A DNA stretch of 64,000 nucleotides from Salinicola rhizosphaerae (GTDB taxonomy: Bacteria > Pseudomonadota > Gammaproteobacteria > Pseudomonadales > Halomonadaceae), in assembly GCF_014652715.1 (NCBI RefSeq), contig NZ_BMZI01000002.1, forward strand, positions 517,118-581,117, written 5' to 3'. The notes beneath the pieces are model-generated. The model did no database searches, was not told where the DNA came from, and was given only the letters and a program-made list of their open reading frames with translations. The stretch's first letter is position 1, and every line of letters starts with the position of its first letter. The position numbers and the translations under genes are program-made. Shown here one piece after another: positions 19,707-28,453 of this stretch.

Positions 19707-20459
19707 ATGTCACGCAAACTCGAAGGCAAGATCGCACTCGTCACCGGCGCCACCAGCGGCATTGGCCTGGCCACCGCCCAACGCTTCGCGCAGGAGGGGG
19801 CCCACGTCATCATCACCGGACGCCGGCCCGTCGAACTCGAGACGGCGGTGGCCGCCGTCGGTAACGCCACCGGCATCCGGGTCGACTCCAGCAAGCTCGA
19901 AGAGCTCGATACCCTGTATGAACGGATCACGGCTGAACACGGGCGTCTCGACGTGCTGTTCGTCAACGCTGGCGGCGGCTCGATGCTGCCGCTCGGCAGC
20001 ATCACCGAACAGCAGTACGACGATACCTTCGATCGCAACGTGAAGGGCGTGCTGTTCACCGTGCAGAAGGCGCTGCCGTTGCTGGCCGAGGGCGCCTCGG
20101 TAATCCTGACCGGCTCGACGGCGGCCAGCGAAGGGACCGAAGCCTTCAGCGTCTACGCCGCTTCCAAGGCTGCCGTGCGCGCCTTCGCCCGCAACTGGGT
20201 GCTTGATCTCAAGGGCCGCCAGATCCGCGTCAATACGCTGAGCCCCGGCGCCACCCGGACGCCAGGTCTGGTCGAACTGGCCGGGCCCGGCGCTGCCGAG
20301 CAGCAGGGCCTGCTCGACTTCCTGGCCGCGAAGATCCCCATGGGCCGTGTCGGCGAGCCCGACGAGATCGCCAAGGCTGCAGTCTTCCTCGCCTCGGATG
20401 ACTCGAGTTTTATCAGCGGCACCGAGCTGTTCGTCGACGGCGGCCAGGCCCAGATCTAA
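19707..20459 (+). CDS. SDR family oxidoreductase
   Basis: 250 residues, classical short-chain dehydrogenase. NAD(P)-binding motif TGATSGIG (about residues 14-21), NAG at NAGGGS, catalytic Ser in LTGSTAAS, and YAASK with the Tyr-Lys pair. It ends [16 protein letters not shown], the usual SDR C-terminus. GRRP after the second strand suggests NADPH preference. Divergent from its likely LysR regulator. The substrate is unknown. Confidence 0.9.
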   Translation: MSRKLEGKIALVTGATSGIGLATAQRFAQEGAHVIITGRRPVELETAVAAVGNATGIRVDSSKLEELDTLYERITAEHGRLDVLFVNAGGGSMLPLGSITEQQYDDTFDRNVKGVLFTVQKALPLLAEGASVILTGSTAASEGTEAFSVYAASKAAVRAFARNWVLDLKGRQIRVNTLSPGATRTPGLVELAGPGAAEQQGLLDFLAAKIPMGRVGEPDEIAKAAVFLASDDSSFISGTELFVDGGQAQI

Positions 20460-20489
20460 GTCCGGCGCCGTCGGCGAGCCGCTCCGAGC

Positions 20490-20513
20490 GTGGCCGGCAA
20501 GTCAGCCGGCCAC
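20490..20513. terminator. GC-rich hairpin between convergent SDR and lacI genes
   Basis: GTGGCCGGC and GCCGGCCAC form a perfect 9-bp stem with a 6-nt loop. There is no T-tract, so it is a possible factor-assisted terminator or transcription buffer. Three tandem TGCTCAGG-type octamers follow near 20560-20584 and overlap the lacI stop codon. Confidence 0.45.
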
Positions 20514-20580
20514 CTCCTGGCGGCAAGCGGCAGCGAGCCTGGATCGAGTCGTCGTGTCGGATGCTCAGGTGCTCAGGTGC

Positions 20581-21603
20581 TCAGACACTCTCCCGCACCA
20601 CCAGTCTCACGCCGAGGTCGAGTCGCTTCTCGTCCTCGGCGAGTTCGTCTTCGAGACTGGCAAGTAGCAGCCGCGCTACATGTTGGCCGATCTCTCGGCG
20701 CGGCGGTTCGATGGTGGTCAGCGGCGGCACGGTGCTGCGGGTGAAGTCGAGGTTGCCGAAGCCCGCGAGCGCGAGGCGGCCGGGAATGTCGATGTTCTGG
20801 CGCTGGCACTCGAACAGCACGCCGAGCGCGACCATGTCATTGGAGCAGGCGATCGCCTCGATCTCCGGGTGCGATTCGAGCAGATCACGGGTCAGCTTGC
20901 CGGTCTCCGAAGCGTCGCTGCGCCCGCTCAGCTCGCAAAGTTCGACCGTGCCGCCGGCGGCCTCGACGCTATCGCGAAAGCCGGCGTAGCGATCTCGCGC
21001 GCGCACGTCGCGCTGAAAGTTGGTACTCACGAACGCGGTACGGCGGCGGCCACTGGTCAGCATGTGCTCGGCGATCAGGCGGCCACAGGCGTGATGCGAG
21101 AATCCCACTACCATATCCAGCCCCGGCTGGCCGAAGTCCCACATCTCGACGATCGGCGTCCGGGTTCTGGCGAGCAGCGAGAGCGTACTGCGGCTGTGCA
21201 GAAAACCGGTCACCACTAGGCCGGCAGGATTCCAGCTCAGAATCGAGCGGATCAGCTCCTCCTCGCGGGAGACGTCGAATTCGGTATTGCCGATCAGGAG
21301 TTGATAGCCGGCGCTGCGCAGATGGCGCTCCAGTGTTTCCAGTGTCTCCGAGAAGAACGAGTTGGTGATGGTCGGCACCAGCACGCCGATGACGTTGGAG
21401 CGCGACGAGGCGAGCCCGCCCGCCATGGTGTTGGGCAAGTAGCCGAGCCGGTCGATGGCCGACTGAATCTGCTCGGCGCGTTGCGGCGAGACCTCGTCCG
21501 GGCGGCGCAGGTAGAGCGAGACGGTGCTGGGCGAGACATTCGCCAGCCTCGCGACCTCGCCCATGGTGATGCGTTGGGAACCGCGTCGCTGTCGTTTCGC
21601 CAA
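20581..21603 (-). CDS. LacI/GalR family transcriptional regulator (GntR-like subgroup)
   Basis: 340 residues. N-terminal HTH with hinge (ITMGEVARLANVSPSTVSLYLRRPDEVSPQRAEQIQSAIDRLGYLPN), then VIGVLVPTITNSFF and a periplasmic-binding-protein-like effector domain. It ends with the common PPLTTIEPPRREIGQHVARLLLA pattern. It is divergent from the tctCBA-enolase-hydrolase operon. A perfect palindrome and two imperfect copies with central GCGC lie in the spacer, so it very likely represses both itself and that operon. Confidence 0.9.
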   Translation of the reverse strand: MAKRQRRGSQRITMGEVARLANVSPSTVSLYLRRPDEVSPQRAEQIQSAIDRLGYLPNTMAGGLASSRSNVIGVLVPTITNSFFSETLETLERHLRSAGYQLLIGNTEFDVSREEELIRSILSWNPAGLVVTGFLHSRSTLSLLARTRTPIVEMWDFGQPGLDMVVGFSHHACGRLIAEHMLTSGRRRTAFVSTNFQRDVRARDRYAGFRDSVEAAGGTVELCELSGRSDASETGKLTRDLLESHPEIEAIACSNDMVALGVLFECQRQNIDIPGRLALAGFGNLDFTRSTVPPLTTIEPPRREIGQHVARLLLASLEDELAEDEKRLDLGVRLVVRESV

Positions 21604-21673
21604 TCCGTTCTCTCCTTACGGACTTGACCTGCTGGTCAGCAGGCTAGCCGCTATCTTGCGCCTGTTGGATATA

Positions 21674-21691
21674 TATCGAAGCGCTATGAAC
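21674..21691. promoter_or_regulatory. LacI-type operator copy near the lacI start
   Basis: TATCGAAGCGCTATGAAC matches the perfect palindrome at 21865 at 13 of 18 positions and keeps the AGCGCT core. It lies about 70 bp upstream of the lacI start, suggesting autoregulation. Confidence 0.5.
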
Positions 21692-21864
21692 TCAAGCCCC
21701 TTGCGCCAATAAGGTCATGAATTATTGATCGTTCCCATTTCGCCCCGTCGCGGTAGTGTACCGATTCAAGCGCGTGACTTTGCAGCCCTCGGTCGCTTGC
21801 GGTCGAACAAGACTTTGGTCGCGACCTGCGACGAATGGACGATGGCAGTCGATTGTTGCGCCTG

Positions 21865-21882
21865 AATCGTAGCGCTACGATT
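21865..21882. promoter_or_regulatory. Perfect 18-bp LacI-type operator
   Basis: AATCGTAGCGCTACGATT is its own reverse complement. Length, symmetry and the central CG are those of LacI/GalR operators. It lies 109 bp before tctC. Confidence 0.75.
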
Positions 21883-21960
21883 TTAAGCCAATTCGATCTT
21901 GTTCGCCCATCGACGAACGTTGAAGAGATGCATCGCGCTGAGAGTGCCGGTATCGGCAGA

Positions 21961-21978
21961 AATCGCAGCGCTACGAAA
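21961..21978. promoter_or_regulatory. Second LacI-type operator, adjacent to the tctC ribosome site
   Basis: AATCGCAGCGCTACGAAA matches the palindrome at 21865 at 15 of 18 positions. It is 12 bp before the tctC ATG and abuts its GGAG ribosome site. It is 96 bp from the first operator, suitable for looping. Confidence 0.68.
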
Positions 21979-21990
21979 ATGGAGCCTGAC

Positions 21991-22962
21991 ATGACATCTA
22001 TTCGCACTTCCGGCGGCACGACACGGGTAGCGTCTCTCACCTCTCTCGCCTCTCTCGTTGCTGCGGCGCTGATCGGCACGAGTCCGAGCGCCAGCGCGGC
22101 GGACACGCTGGACGTCGTCGTGCCGTTCGCCGCTGGCGGCGCCACCGATATCGTCGCGCGCAGTTTCGAGCCGACTTTCTCGCAGCAGCTGGGCGTCACC
22201 TCGGTTGTGCGCAACGTGGCCGGGGCCAGCGCCACGGTGGGCACGGCAGAGGTCGCCAACAGCGAGGGCAACCCGAATATCATCGGCTACGAGCCGGCCG
22301 GCGCCCTGACCATTCAGCCCTCGCTGAAAGATCTGCCCTACGGCCCGGACAGCTTCACCTACATCTGCCGCACCGTCTCCAATCCGATGTTCCTGATGGT
22401 GTCGAAATCCTCTGACATCACCTCGTTCCAGCAGCTCTCGGACGAATCCCAGGAGCAGCCGTTCCTCTACGGCTCTTCCGGCCCCGGCACGCTGCCGCAT
22501 CTGGCAATGGCTGCGCTCACCGTCAATAGCGATCTGAAAGCCCAGCACGTGCCCTACAGCGGTTCGGGCCCGGCGATGAACGCGCTCGCCGGCAACGAGA
22601 TCCAGATCATGGCGGATACCGAGACCATTCTCGAGAACTACGATCTGCGCCCGCTGGCGGTGTTTGCCGAGCACCGCGTCGAGGGCTATCCCGACGTGCC
22701 AACGATGCAGGAGCTTGGCCTGCCGGAGATGGACTTCGCCGTGTGGCAGGGCGTCGTCGCGCCCAAGGGCATCTCGGATGAACGCGCCCAGCAGTACGCC
22801 GATGCCTGCAAGGCGACGGTCGAGTCGGAGAAGTTCAAGACCTTCGCCGAGAAGGCCAAGGCGGGGATCGCCTATCTCGGGCCGGATGACTTCAAGGCAT
22901 ATGTCGAGCAGCGCGTCGAGGCCAACAAGCAAGTGTTGAAAGACGCTGGCCTGACCGAGTGA
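21991..22962 (+). CDS. tctC: Tripartite tricarboxylate transporter binding protein (TctC family)
   Basis: 323 residues. ATG 21991 is chosen because GGAG lies 6 bp before it and a signal peptide follows directly, ending SPSASA. The mature part begins DTLDVVVPFAAGGATDIVAR, the conserved TTT binding-protein motif, and contains PYSGSGPAMNALAGNEIQ. It captures a carboxylate or other organic ligand in the periplasm for the TctAB permease. First gene of the LacI-controlled operon. The substrate is not predictable by family, but neighbouring genes suggest a sugar acid or phosphorylated/sulfated sugar derivative. Confidence 0.88.
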   Translation: MTSIRTSGGTTRVASLTSLASLVAAALIGTSPSASAADTLDVVVPFAAGGATDIVARSFEPTFSQQLGVTSVVRNVAGASATVGTAEVANSEGNPNIIGYEPAGALTIQPSLKDLPYGPDSFTYICRTVSNPMFLMVSKSSDITSFQQLSDESQEQPFLYGSSGPGTLPHLAMAALTVNSDLKAQHVPYSGSGPAMNALAGNEIQIMADTETILENYDLRPLAVFAEHRVEGYPDVPTMQELGLPEMDFAVWQGVVAPKGISDERAQQYADACKATVESEKFKTFAEKAKAGIAYLGPDDFKAYVEQRVEANKQVLKDAGLTE

Positions 22963-22996
22963 TGCGCGAATCCGCGCCACGTTGGAGGAGCGATCC

Positions 22997-23434
22997 ATGC
23001 TGGCAAGCCTGATTCATCCCCGTGTGTTGACCGCACTGATGCTGCTGCTGGCGGGCGCTGGTCTCTCGATCAGCGCCTGGCAGGGGCCGGCGGACGCCAT
23101 GCTGGTGCCGCGCATCGTGCTGACGATCTGGTGCGCGGTGGCAGCGTTGGTGCTGATCGGCGAGTGCGCCAAACGCCTGCCGCGAGAGGGAGGCGGCCTC
23201 TCGCCACTGCCGCTGTTGATGGCGGCGGTACTGGTGGCGGCGATCGCCATGGCGAGTCTCGGCTTTCTGATCCCGATTCTGCCGCTGGTCGCGCTGACGC
23301 TGTGGCTGTTTCGCATTCAGCGTCCGCTGCCGCTGGTGCTGGGCACGCTGATCATCGGCGGCGGACTGTGGTTTCTGTTCCACCACGTGCTGCTGATTCG
23401 ACTACCGGCGCTGCTGACTAGTGGGCTGATCTGA
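22997..23434 (+). CDS. tctB: Tripartite tricarboxylate transporter small permease (TctB family)
   Basis: 145 residues with four hydrophobic segments, the TctB layout. ATG 22997 follows GGAGGA. A TTG at 22982 would add five residues and is not needed. It lies 34 bp after tctC and is separated from tctA by a repeat element, whereas most TTT operons have tctB and tctA close together. Confidence 0.82.
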   Translation: MLASLIHPRVLTALMLLLAGAGLSISAWQGPADAMLVPRIVLTIWCAVAALVLIGECAKRLPREGGGLSPLPLLMAAVLVAAIAMASLGFLIPILPLVALTLWLFRIQRPLPLVLGTLIIGGGLWFLFHHVLLIRLPALLTSGLI

Positions 23435-23440
23435 AAACCT

Positions 23441-23577
23441 ACACGATCTGCTGCGCGTCGGCTCTGCCGCGTTGAAAACAGGCTCCAAATGCTCATTTAC
23501 ACCCCCGTAAACTGCGCCTTCTCGCCTGATTTCGCCTTGCATAGCGCTAGCTCGCTAAATCGTGAGCAGATTCTGCG
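23441..23577. repeat. Dispersed palindromic intergenic repeat between tctB and tctA
   Basis: A ~137-bp imperfect dyad. Outer arms ATCTGCT (in 23446-23452) and AGCAGAT (23565-23571) are inverted. Inner arms around ACAGGC and GCCTGA flank the AAATGCTCATTTAC...GTAAA core (23488-23510). I recognise the core as a type seen in many gammaproteobacterial intergenic spaces. It lies inside the transporter operon and ends just before the tctA ribosome site. Confidence 0.65.
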
Positions 23578-23596
23578 AACATAGGAGAGGTCGAAA

Positions 23597-25123
23597 ATGG
23601 ACGTGATACTCGCTGCGGCCGGCGATGCCTTCACCTGGCACGCGCTGCTCGCCATCGTCGTCGGCACCTGGGCCGGCATCATCATCGGTGGCTTGCCGGG
23701 GCTCGGTTCGGTCGTCGGGCTGACTATCTTCCTGCCGTTTACCTTCGGTATGGATGTCATCACCAGCATGGCGCTGTTGATCGGCGTCTATTGTGGCTCC
23801 GTCTACGGCGGTTCGATCACGGCGATCCTGATCAACACGCCCGGCACGCCGCAGTCGGCGGCGACCACCTTCGACGGCTACCCGATGACCCAGCAGGGCC
23901 GCGTCGACGAGGCGCTGGGCTGGGCGACCTTCGCCTCCTTCTTCGGCGGCGTGCTGTCGTGTGTGCTGCTGATCTTCTGCGCGCCGCAGCTGGCCAAGTT
24001 TGCGGTCAACTTCGGCTCGGTCGAGGTGTTCGCGCTGGTCTGTCTGGCGATGCTGTGCATCGTCGGCGTCTCCCAGGGCAGCACGCTCAAGGGGTTAGTC
24101 TGCGGGATGATGGGCTTCTTCTTCTCGATGGTCGGCAGTGACCCGATCACCGGCGCGGATCGGTTCACCTTCGGCAATTACTCGCTCAGCGCCGGCCTGA
24201 CGCTGATTCCGGTGGTGGTCGGTGCGTTCGCGCTGTCGGAAGTGTTCGTGCGTTTCGCCACCCGTGACGACGAGGCGGCCAAGATTCCCGAAGCGCGCCT
24301 GCGTCTCCCCGGCTTGCGCGAGATCGTGCGCCGCGGGATCGAGCTGATACGCGGCTCGTTCATCGGCAGCTTCGTCGGCGCGCTGCCGGGCACCGGCGCG
24401 GCGGCGGCGGCCTTCATCAGCTACGCCTCGGCACAGAAGCTCTCGCCACGCCGCGCCAATCTCGGCAAGGGCGAGCCGGACGGTATCATCGCCTCGGAGT
24501 CGTCCAACAACGCCGTCACCGGCAGCTCGTTCATCCCCACGTTGGCGCTCGGTATTCCCGGCGACGTGGTCACCGCGATGATGATGGGCGCGATGGTGAT
24601 TCACGGCATCACGCCCGGCGTACGGCTGATGGCCGACCAGGCCCAGACCGTCTATTCGCTGTTCGTGGTGCTGATCATCGTCAACGTGGCGATGCTGATC
24701 TTGAGCAAACCATCGATCGGTCTGTTCCGTTATCTGTTCAAGCTGCCGCAAGGCTACGTGATGGGCGGCATCGTCATGTTCAGCTTCATCGGCGCGGTCT
24801 CCGTGCGCGGCAATCCGCTCGATCTCATCGTCATGGCGCTGACCGGCGTGCTGGCCTACGTGCTGCGCCGCGGTGGCTATCCGCTGGCACCGCTGGTGAT
24901 AGGCATGGTGCTGGGGCCGGAGCTCGAGAGCTCGCTGCGCCGAGGACTTCTGATCTCGCGCGGCGACTTCTTCGCCTTCTTCACTCACAGCGGCATCGCG
25001 AGCTTTCTGTTCGTGCTGATCGGCCTGTTCGTGGTGTGGACGCTGTGGTCCTCGTTTATCCAATGGCGCCAGCACGTGAATGCGCGCGCGGATGCCGTTC
25101 CGTCATCAGGAAACCGCCAATGA
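23597..25123 (+). CDS. tctA: Tripartite tricarboxylate transporter large permease (TctA family)
   Basis: 508 residues with about 11-12 membrane segments. The TctA signature is clear: GGLPGLGSVVGLTIFLPFTFGMD near residue 35, GGSITAILINTPGTPQSAATTFDGYP, and the second-half repeat IGSFVGALPGTGAAAAAFISYASAQ. It forms the ion-driven transport channel with TctB and TctC. GGAGAGG precedes the start. The stop codon overlaps the start of the enolase-superfamily gene (ATGA). Confidence 0.92.
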   Translation: MDVILAAAGDAFTWHALLAIVVGTWAGIIIGGLPGLGSVVGLTIFLPFTFGMDVITSMALLIGVYCGSVYGGSITAILINTPGTPQSAATTFDGYPMTQQGRVDEALGWATFASFFGGVLSCVLLIFCAPQLAKFAVNFGSVEVFALVCLAMLCIVGVSQGSTLKGLVCGMMGFFFSMVGSDPITGADRFTFGNYSLSAGLTLIPVVVGAFALSEVFVRFATRDDEAAKIPEARLRLPGLREIVRRGIELIRGSFIGSFVGALPGTGAAAAAFISYASAQKLSPRRANLGKGEPDGIIASESSNNAVTGSSFIPTLALGIPGDVVTAMMMGAMVIHGITPGVRLMADQAQTVYSLFVVLIIVNVAMLILSKPSIGLFRYLFKLPQGYVMGGIVMFSFIGAVSVRGNPLDLIVMALTGVLAYVLRRGGYPLAPLVIGMVLGPELESSLRRGLLISRGDFFAFFTHSGIASFLFVLIGLFVVWTLWSSFIQWRQHVNARADAVPSSGNRQ

Positions 25124-26268
25124 TCATCACCGATCTCAAGACACACGTCCTCGCCGCGCCGCTGGAGCAGCCATTCTCGTTCTCTCAGGGCTGGGTGCAT
25201 CAACGCACCGCCATGCTGGTGGAGATCCATACCGAGGATGGCCTGATCGGCTGGGGCGAATGCGTCAACCACGGGCTGCAACCGCCGCAGGTCGCCCAGG
25301 CGATGGTCGAGCACGCGCTCAAGCCGCTGGTGATCGGGCGTTCCGTGTTCGAGCGCGAAGTGCTGTGGGAGACGATGTACAACCAGACCCGGCCATTCGG
25401 GCAGAAGGGCGCGGCGCTCTTCGGTATCGCCGCGATCGATATCGCGCTGTGGGATCTCGCCGGCAAGGCGCTGAAACAGCCGATTCACCGCCTGATGGGC
25501 GGGGCGTTTCGCCACGAGATTCGCCCCTACGCCACCGGCTTCTACCGCCGCGAGGGCGGAAAGTATCCCGAAGAGGTCGTCGAGGAGGCGCTGCGCCATC
25601 AGGCCAACGGGTACCGGGCAATGAAGCTCAAGACCGGTTTCGGCATCGAGGCGGACATTCGCGACATGCGCGCGGTGCGCGAAGCGGTCGGCGACGACAT
25701 CGTCCTGATGATGGATGCCAACTGCGCCTACAGCGTGCCGGCGGCGCGGCGCATTCTGATGGAGCTAGAGGAGACCCGCGTGCATCTGTTCGAGGAGCCG
25801 CTGAGCCCGGAAAACCGCCACGGCTATCGTGAACTCAAGGGGATATCGCGCACCTGGATCGCCGCCGGCGAGAACGAATATTCGAAGATCGGCTACCGCG
25901 ACTGGATCAGCGAAGGCGCGCTTGACGTGATCCAGCCCGATCTCGGCGCCGCCGGCGGCCTGACCGAATGCCAGAAGATCGCCGCGCTCGCCCAGGCGTT
26001 TCACGTGCCGCTGATTCCGCACGTCTGGGGCTCCGGTGTCGGCCTGGCCGCGGCGGTGCAGTTCATCGCCACACTGCCGCCACAGCCGCTCTCGCTCACG
26101 CCGGATGAGCCGATGCTCGAATACGACCAGTCCGCGCACCCGTTCCGTCAGGAGCTGATTGGCGGCGAGTTCTCGCTCAACGCCAACGGCTGCGTCGAGG
26201 TGCTCGATAAGCCCGGCCTCGGCATCGAGATCGATCGTTCGATCATCGACCAGTACACAATCCGCTAA
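25120..26268 (+). CDS. Enolase superfamily sugar-acid dehydratase/cycloisomerase (mandelate racemase subgroup)
   Basis: 382 residues from ATG 25120, which overlaps the tctA stop codon; the frame opens upstream but AGGAAA and the overlap fix the start. Catalytic features: K-x-K at KLKTG, metal ligands in MMDANC, FEEPLSPE and AGENEYS, then DVIQPDLGAAGG and the His in IPHVWGSG. These place it in the mandelate racemase subgroup, near galactarolactone cycloisomerase and sugar-acid dehydratases. It abstracts an alpha-proton from a carboxylate with Mg2+. Co-transcription with a TTT importer suggests it acts on the imported acid. The exact substrate is unknown. Confidence 0.85.
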   Translation: MIITDLKTHVLAAPLEQPFSFSQGWVHQRTAMLVEIHTEDGLIGWGECVNHGLQPPQVAQAMVEHALKPLVIGRSVFEREVLWETMYNQTRPFGQKGAALFGIAAIDIALWDLAGKALKQPIHRLMGGAFRHEIRPYATGFYRREGGKYPEEVVEEALRHQANGYRAMKLKTGFGIEADIRDMRAVREAVGDDIVLMMDANCAYSVPAARRILMELEETRVHLFEEPLSPENRHGYRELKGISRTWIAAGENEYSKIGYRDWISEGALDVIQPDLGAAGGLTECQKIAALAQAFHVPLIPHVWGSGVGLAAAVQFIATLPPQPLSLTPDEPMLEYDQSAHPFRQELIGGEFSLNANGCVEVLDKPGLGIEIDRSIIDQYTIR

Positions 26269-26289
26269 TCGACGCCGACAGGAGATCGC

Positions 26290-28083
26290 ATGAACCGGAA
26301 TCGAAAAGTTCTGCTGCTGGGCGTCGACGGCCTGATCCCCGAACTGGTCGAGCGCTTCTGCGCCGAGGGCGTGCTGCCGAACATCCAGCGCCTGCGCGAC
26401 GAGGGCGGCTCGACGCGCCTGCTGCCCTATATCTCGACCTGGGGCGACACCAATTTCGTCAGCTTTCTCACCGGCCAGGCGCCGGGCACGAGCTGGGTCG
26501 GCCAGCGCCAGCCGCCGAGCGGCACCGGGCATCTGCTGGAGCTGATGCGCGATGCCGGGCAGCGCGCCGCGCTGGTCCACTTCCCCGAGAGCCTGGTGCC
26601 GGCGGGCGAACGCGATCTCTGCTTCGCGCCGTTCTACAGCGGCAGCGGCCCCGCGCCGATGGAGCTGGCGCCGGCGTGTCTGCACAGCACCCATCTCGAT
26701 CAGTGGACCAGGACCGTTTCGACTGCCACGACCGAAGCGCTGGGCTGGCCGCCGACCGGCACGCTCGCCCATCATCAGAAGCACAACCGATTCGCCATCG
26801 AGCGCACGGACGATGGCTTCGTCGCGCTGATTCCCGCGCATCGTGCTGAGCCGGTGAGGGTCAACTTGCAAGCGGACGGCGAACGCCTGCGCCTGACGGT
26901 GGCGGGCAGTGAAGCGAGCCTCGGCGTGGGCGAATGGAGCGACTGGCTGCCGCTGGTGGGCGTGCACGCCATTACGGGCAAACCCGGCGCCGTGCGCTTC
27001 AAGCTGCTCGATTACGACGTTACCAATGGCAAGATCGACCTGCTGCAGTCCCAGGTCACCGCGCCGGCGGGCGGCAGCGGCCGGCCGGGGCTGGCGCGCC
27101 GGCTGATCGAGCGCCACGGTCCGTTCATCTCCAAATGGACCGTCTCCGCCGACCCGGACACGCGCTACTTCGAGACCAGTTTCGAGGAGGGGCGCTATCA
27201 GCTCGAATGGCTGGTCGACAGCGCCCTCACGCTGCTCAATGACGAGGGCTTCTCGCTCTTCGCCACCGTGTTCCGGCTCAACGACGAGACGCATCACACC
27301 TGTCTCGCCCAGTGCGATCCCGAGTCGAAGTTTTATCAGGCCGATGATCACCAGCGCTATCTCGAGGTGATTCGGGGTTCGTATCGCATTCTCGACGATG
27401 CCGTGGGCCGCGCCCTCGAGGGCTGCGACGACGACACCACGCTGGTGCTCGCCTCCGATCACGGCGACGTGCCCAACTCGCACCTCTGTGATATCCACAG
27501 GCGGTTGGCGGAATTCGACCTGTGCACCATCGACGCCGAAGGCAAGGCCGATGTGGCGCAAAGCCAGGCCTTTCTCAAGGACGAGCGCGGCGGGCTGGAG
27601 ATCTTCGTCAACCGCGATCTCGTGCCGGCCGCCGAGATCGCACGCGTGCAGACGCGCATCCTCAAGGCGCTGACGACCTGGTATGTCGAGACCGACGCTG
27701 GTGAGCGCAATGTCGTGGCACTCGCGCTCAAGAAGCAGGATGCCGCACCGCTCGGCTACTGGGGCGAGCGCATGGGCGACGTGCTTTTCGCCTACGCCCC
27801 CGGCTTCGTCTGGGGCACCAATCAGCGCGGCGATACCGTCGCCGAGCTCGTCACCCCCGGCGCCAACCACGGCCCGCAGATACCCTCCGCGAGTACCGCG
27901 TTCGCCTCCAACCACGGCATTGCCTTCTTCCACGGGGCGGGGATTCGCACCGGCGTCGAACTGCCGTTCGATACCACCCGCGGCGTCCAGCGCATGGATA
28001 GCCCCGGCGCCACCTTCGCTCGGCTACTCGGGCTCTCGACGGATTCGCTGGACGGGAAAGTGTTGGAGGGGTTGGTGGAGTAG
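26290..28083 (+). CDS. Alkaline phosphatase superfamily hydrolase (type I phosphodiesterase/nucleotide pyrophosphatase-like)
   Basis: 597 residues, no signal peptide, so cytoplasmic. The N-terminus LLLGVDGLIPELV supplies the first metal Asp. The STWGDTNFVSFLTG region holds the likely Thr/Ser nucleophile. Later come LASDHGDVPNSH (metal Asp-His) and PGANHGP (metal His), the order typical of two-metal phosphodiesterases, pyrophosphatases and cofactor-independent phosphoglycerate mutases. It may remove a phosphate, sulfate or phosphodiester from the imported compound. GGAG lies before ATG 26290, 21 bp after the enolase-like gene. The substrate is not inferable by motif alone. Confidence 0.8.
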   Translation: MNRNRKVLLLGVDGLIPELVERFCAEGVLPNIQRLRDEGGSTRLLPYISTWGDTNFVSFLTGQAPGTSWVGQRQPPSGTGHLLELMRDAGQRAALVHFPESLVPAGERDLCFAPFYSGSGPAPMELAPACLHSTHLDQWTRTVSTATTEALGWPPTGTLAHHQKHNRFAIERTDDGFVALIPAHRAEPVRVNLQADGERLRLTVAGSEASLGVGEWSDWLPLVGVHAITGKPGAVRFKLLDYDVTNGKIDLLQSQVTAPAGGSGRPGLARRLIERHGPFISKWTVSADPDTRYFETSFEEGRYQLEWLVDSALTLLNDEGFSLFATVFRLNDETHHTCLAQCDPESKFYQADDHQRYLEVIRGSYRILDDAVGRALEGCDDDTTLVLASDHGDVPNSHLCDIHRRLAEFDLCTIDAEGKADVAQSQAFLKDERGGLEIFVNRDLVPAAEIARVQTRILKALTTWYVETDAGERNVVALALKKQDAAPLGYWGERMGDVLFAYAPGFVWGTNQRGDTVAELVTPGANHGPQIPSASTAFASNHGIAFFHGAGIRTGVELPFDTTRGVQRMDSPGATFARLLGLSTDSLDGKVLEGLVE

Positions 28084-28092
28084 GAAGTGGTT

Positions 28093-28143
28093 GAAAAGGC
28101 GTCGCTCGATGCTCGCGGCGATCTTGCTCGGCGATGCCTTTTC
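28093..28143. terminator. Hairpin after the TTT operon
   Basis: GAAAAGGCGTCGC (28093-28105) and GCGATGCCTTTTC (28131-28143) pair at 12 of 13 positions across a 25-nt loop, starting 9 bp after the hydrolase stop codon. The T-run is inside the stem, so terminator strength is uncertain. Confidence 0.45.
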
Positions 28144-28266
28144 GATGATCCCTGCAGATCTACTTCAGGATGGGTTGGAGAGTGGTAAGTTGGCTGGGGC
28201 CAAATTAGCGTGGGCAGATTCGGATATTCCAGACTTTTGCTCAGTTATGACAGGGAGTTTCAGCGC

Positions 28267-28329
28267 ATGGATCAGCACATCACCCACTCCTCCTACCGCG
28301 AGCGCTTGATCGAGCATCCGCATCGCTGA
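28267..28329 (+). pseudogene. Possible 5' remnant of a lost gene
   Basis: A 20-codon frame, MDQHITHSSYRERLIEHPHR then stop. It looks like the beginning of conserved hypothetical proteins starting with an H-SYRERLIEH block that I recall from restriction or defence-associated loci. No continuation is found. The 28084-28453 gap has no other gene. Recognition is tentative. Confidence 0.25.
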
Positions 28330-28453
28330 TATCGATACCATTTACGTGCTCAGGTTTCAGTTTCTGCGAAACACGAGAAATCGGGTCGCGGGCGATCCTT
28401 GGCTCAGGCAATATCCTGACGAAGCCCACGGATGACACTGACAGGAAGCCTGG

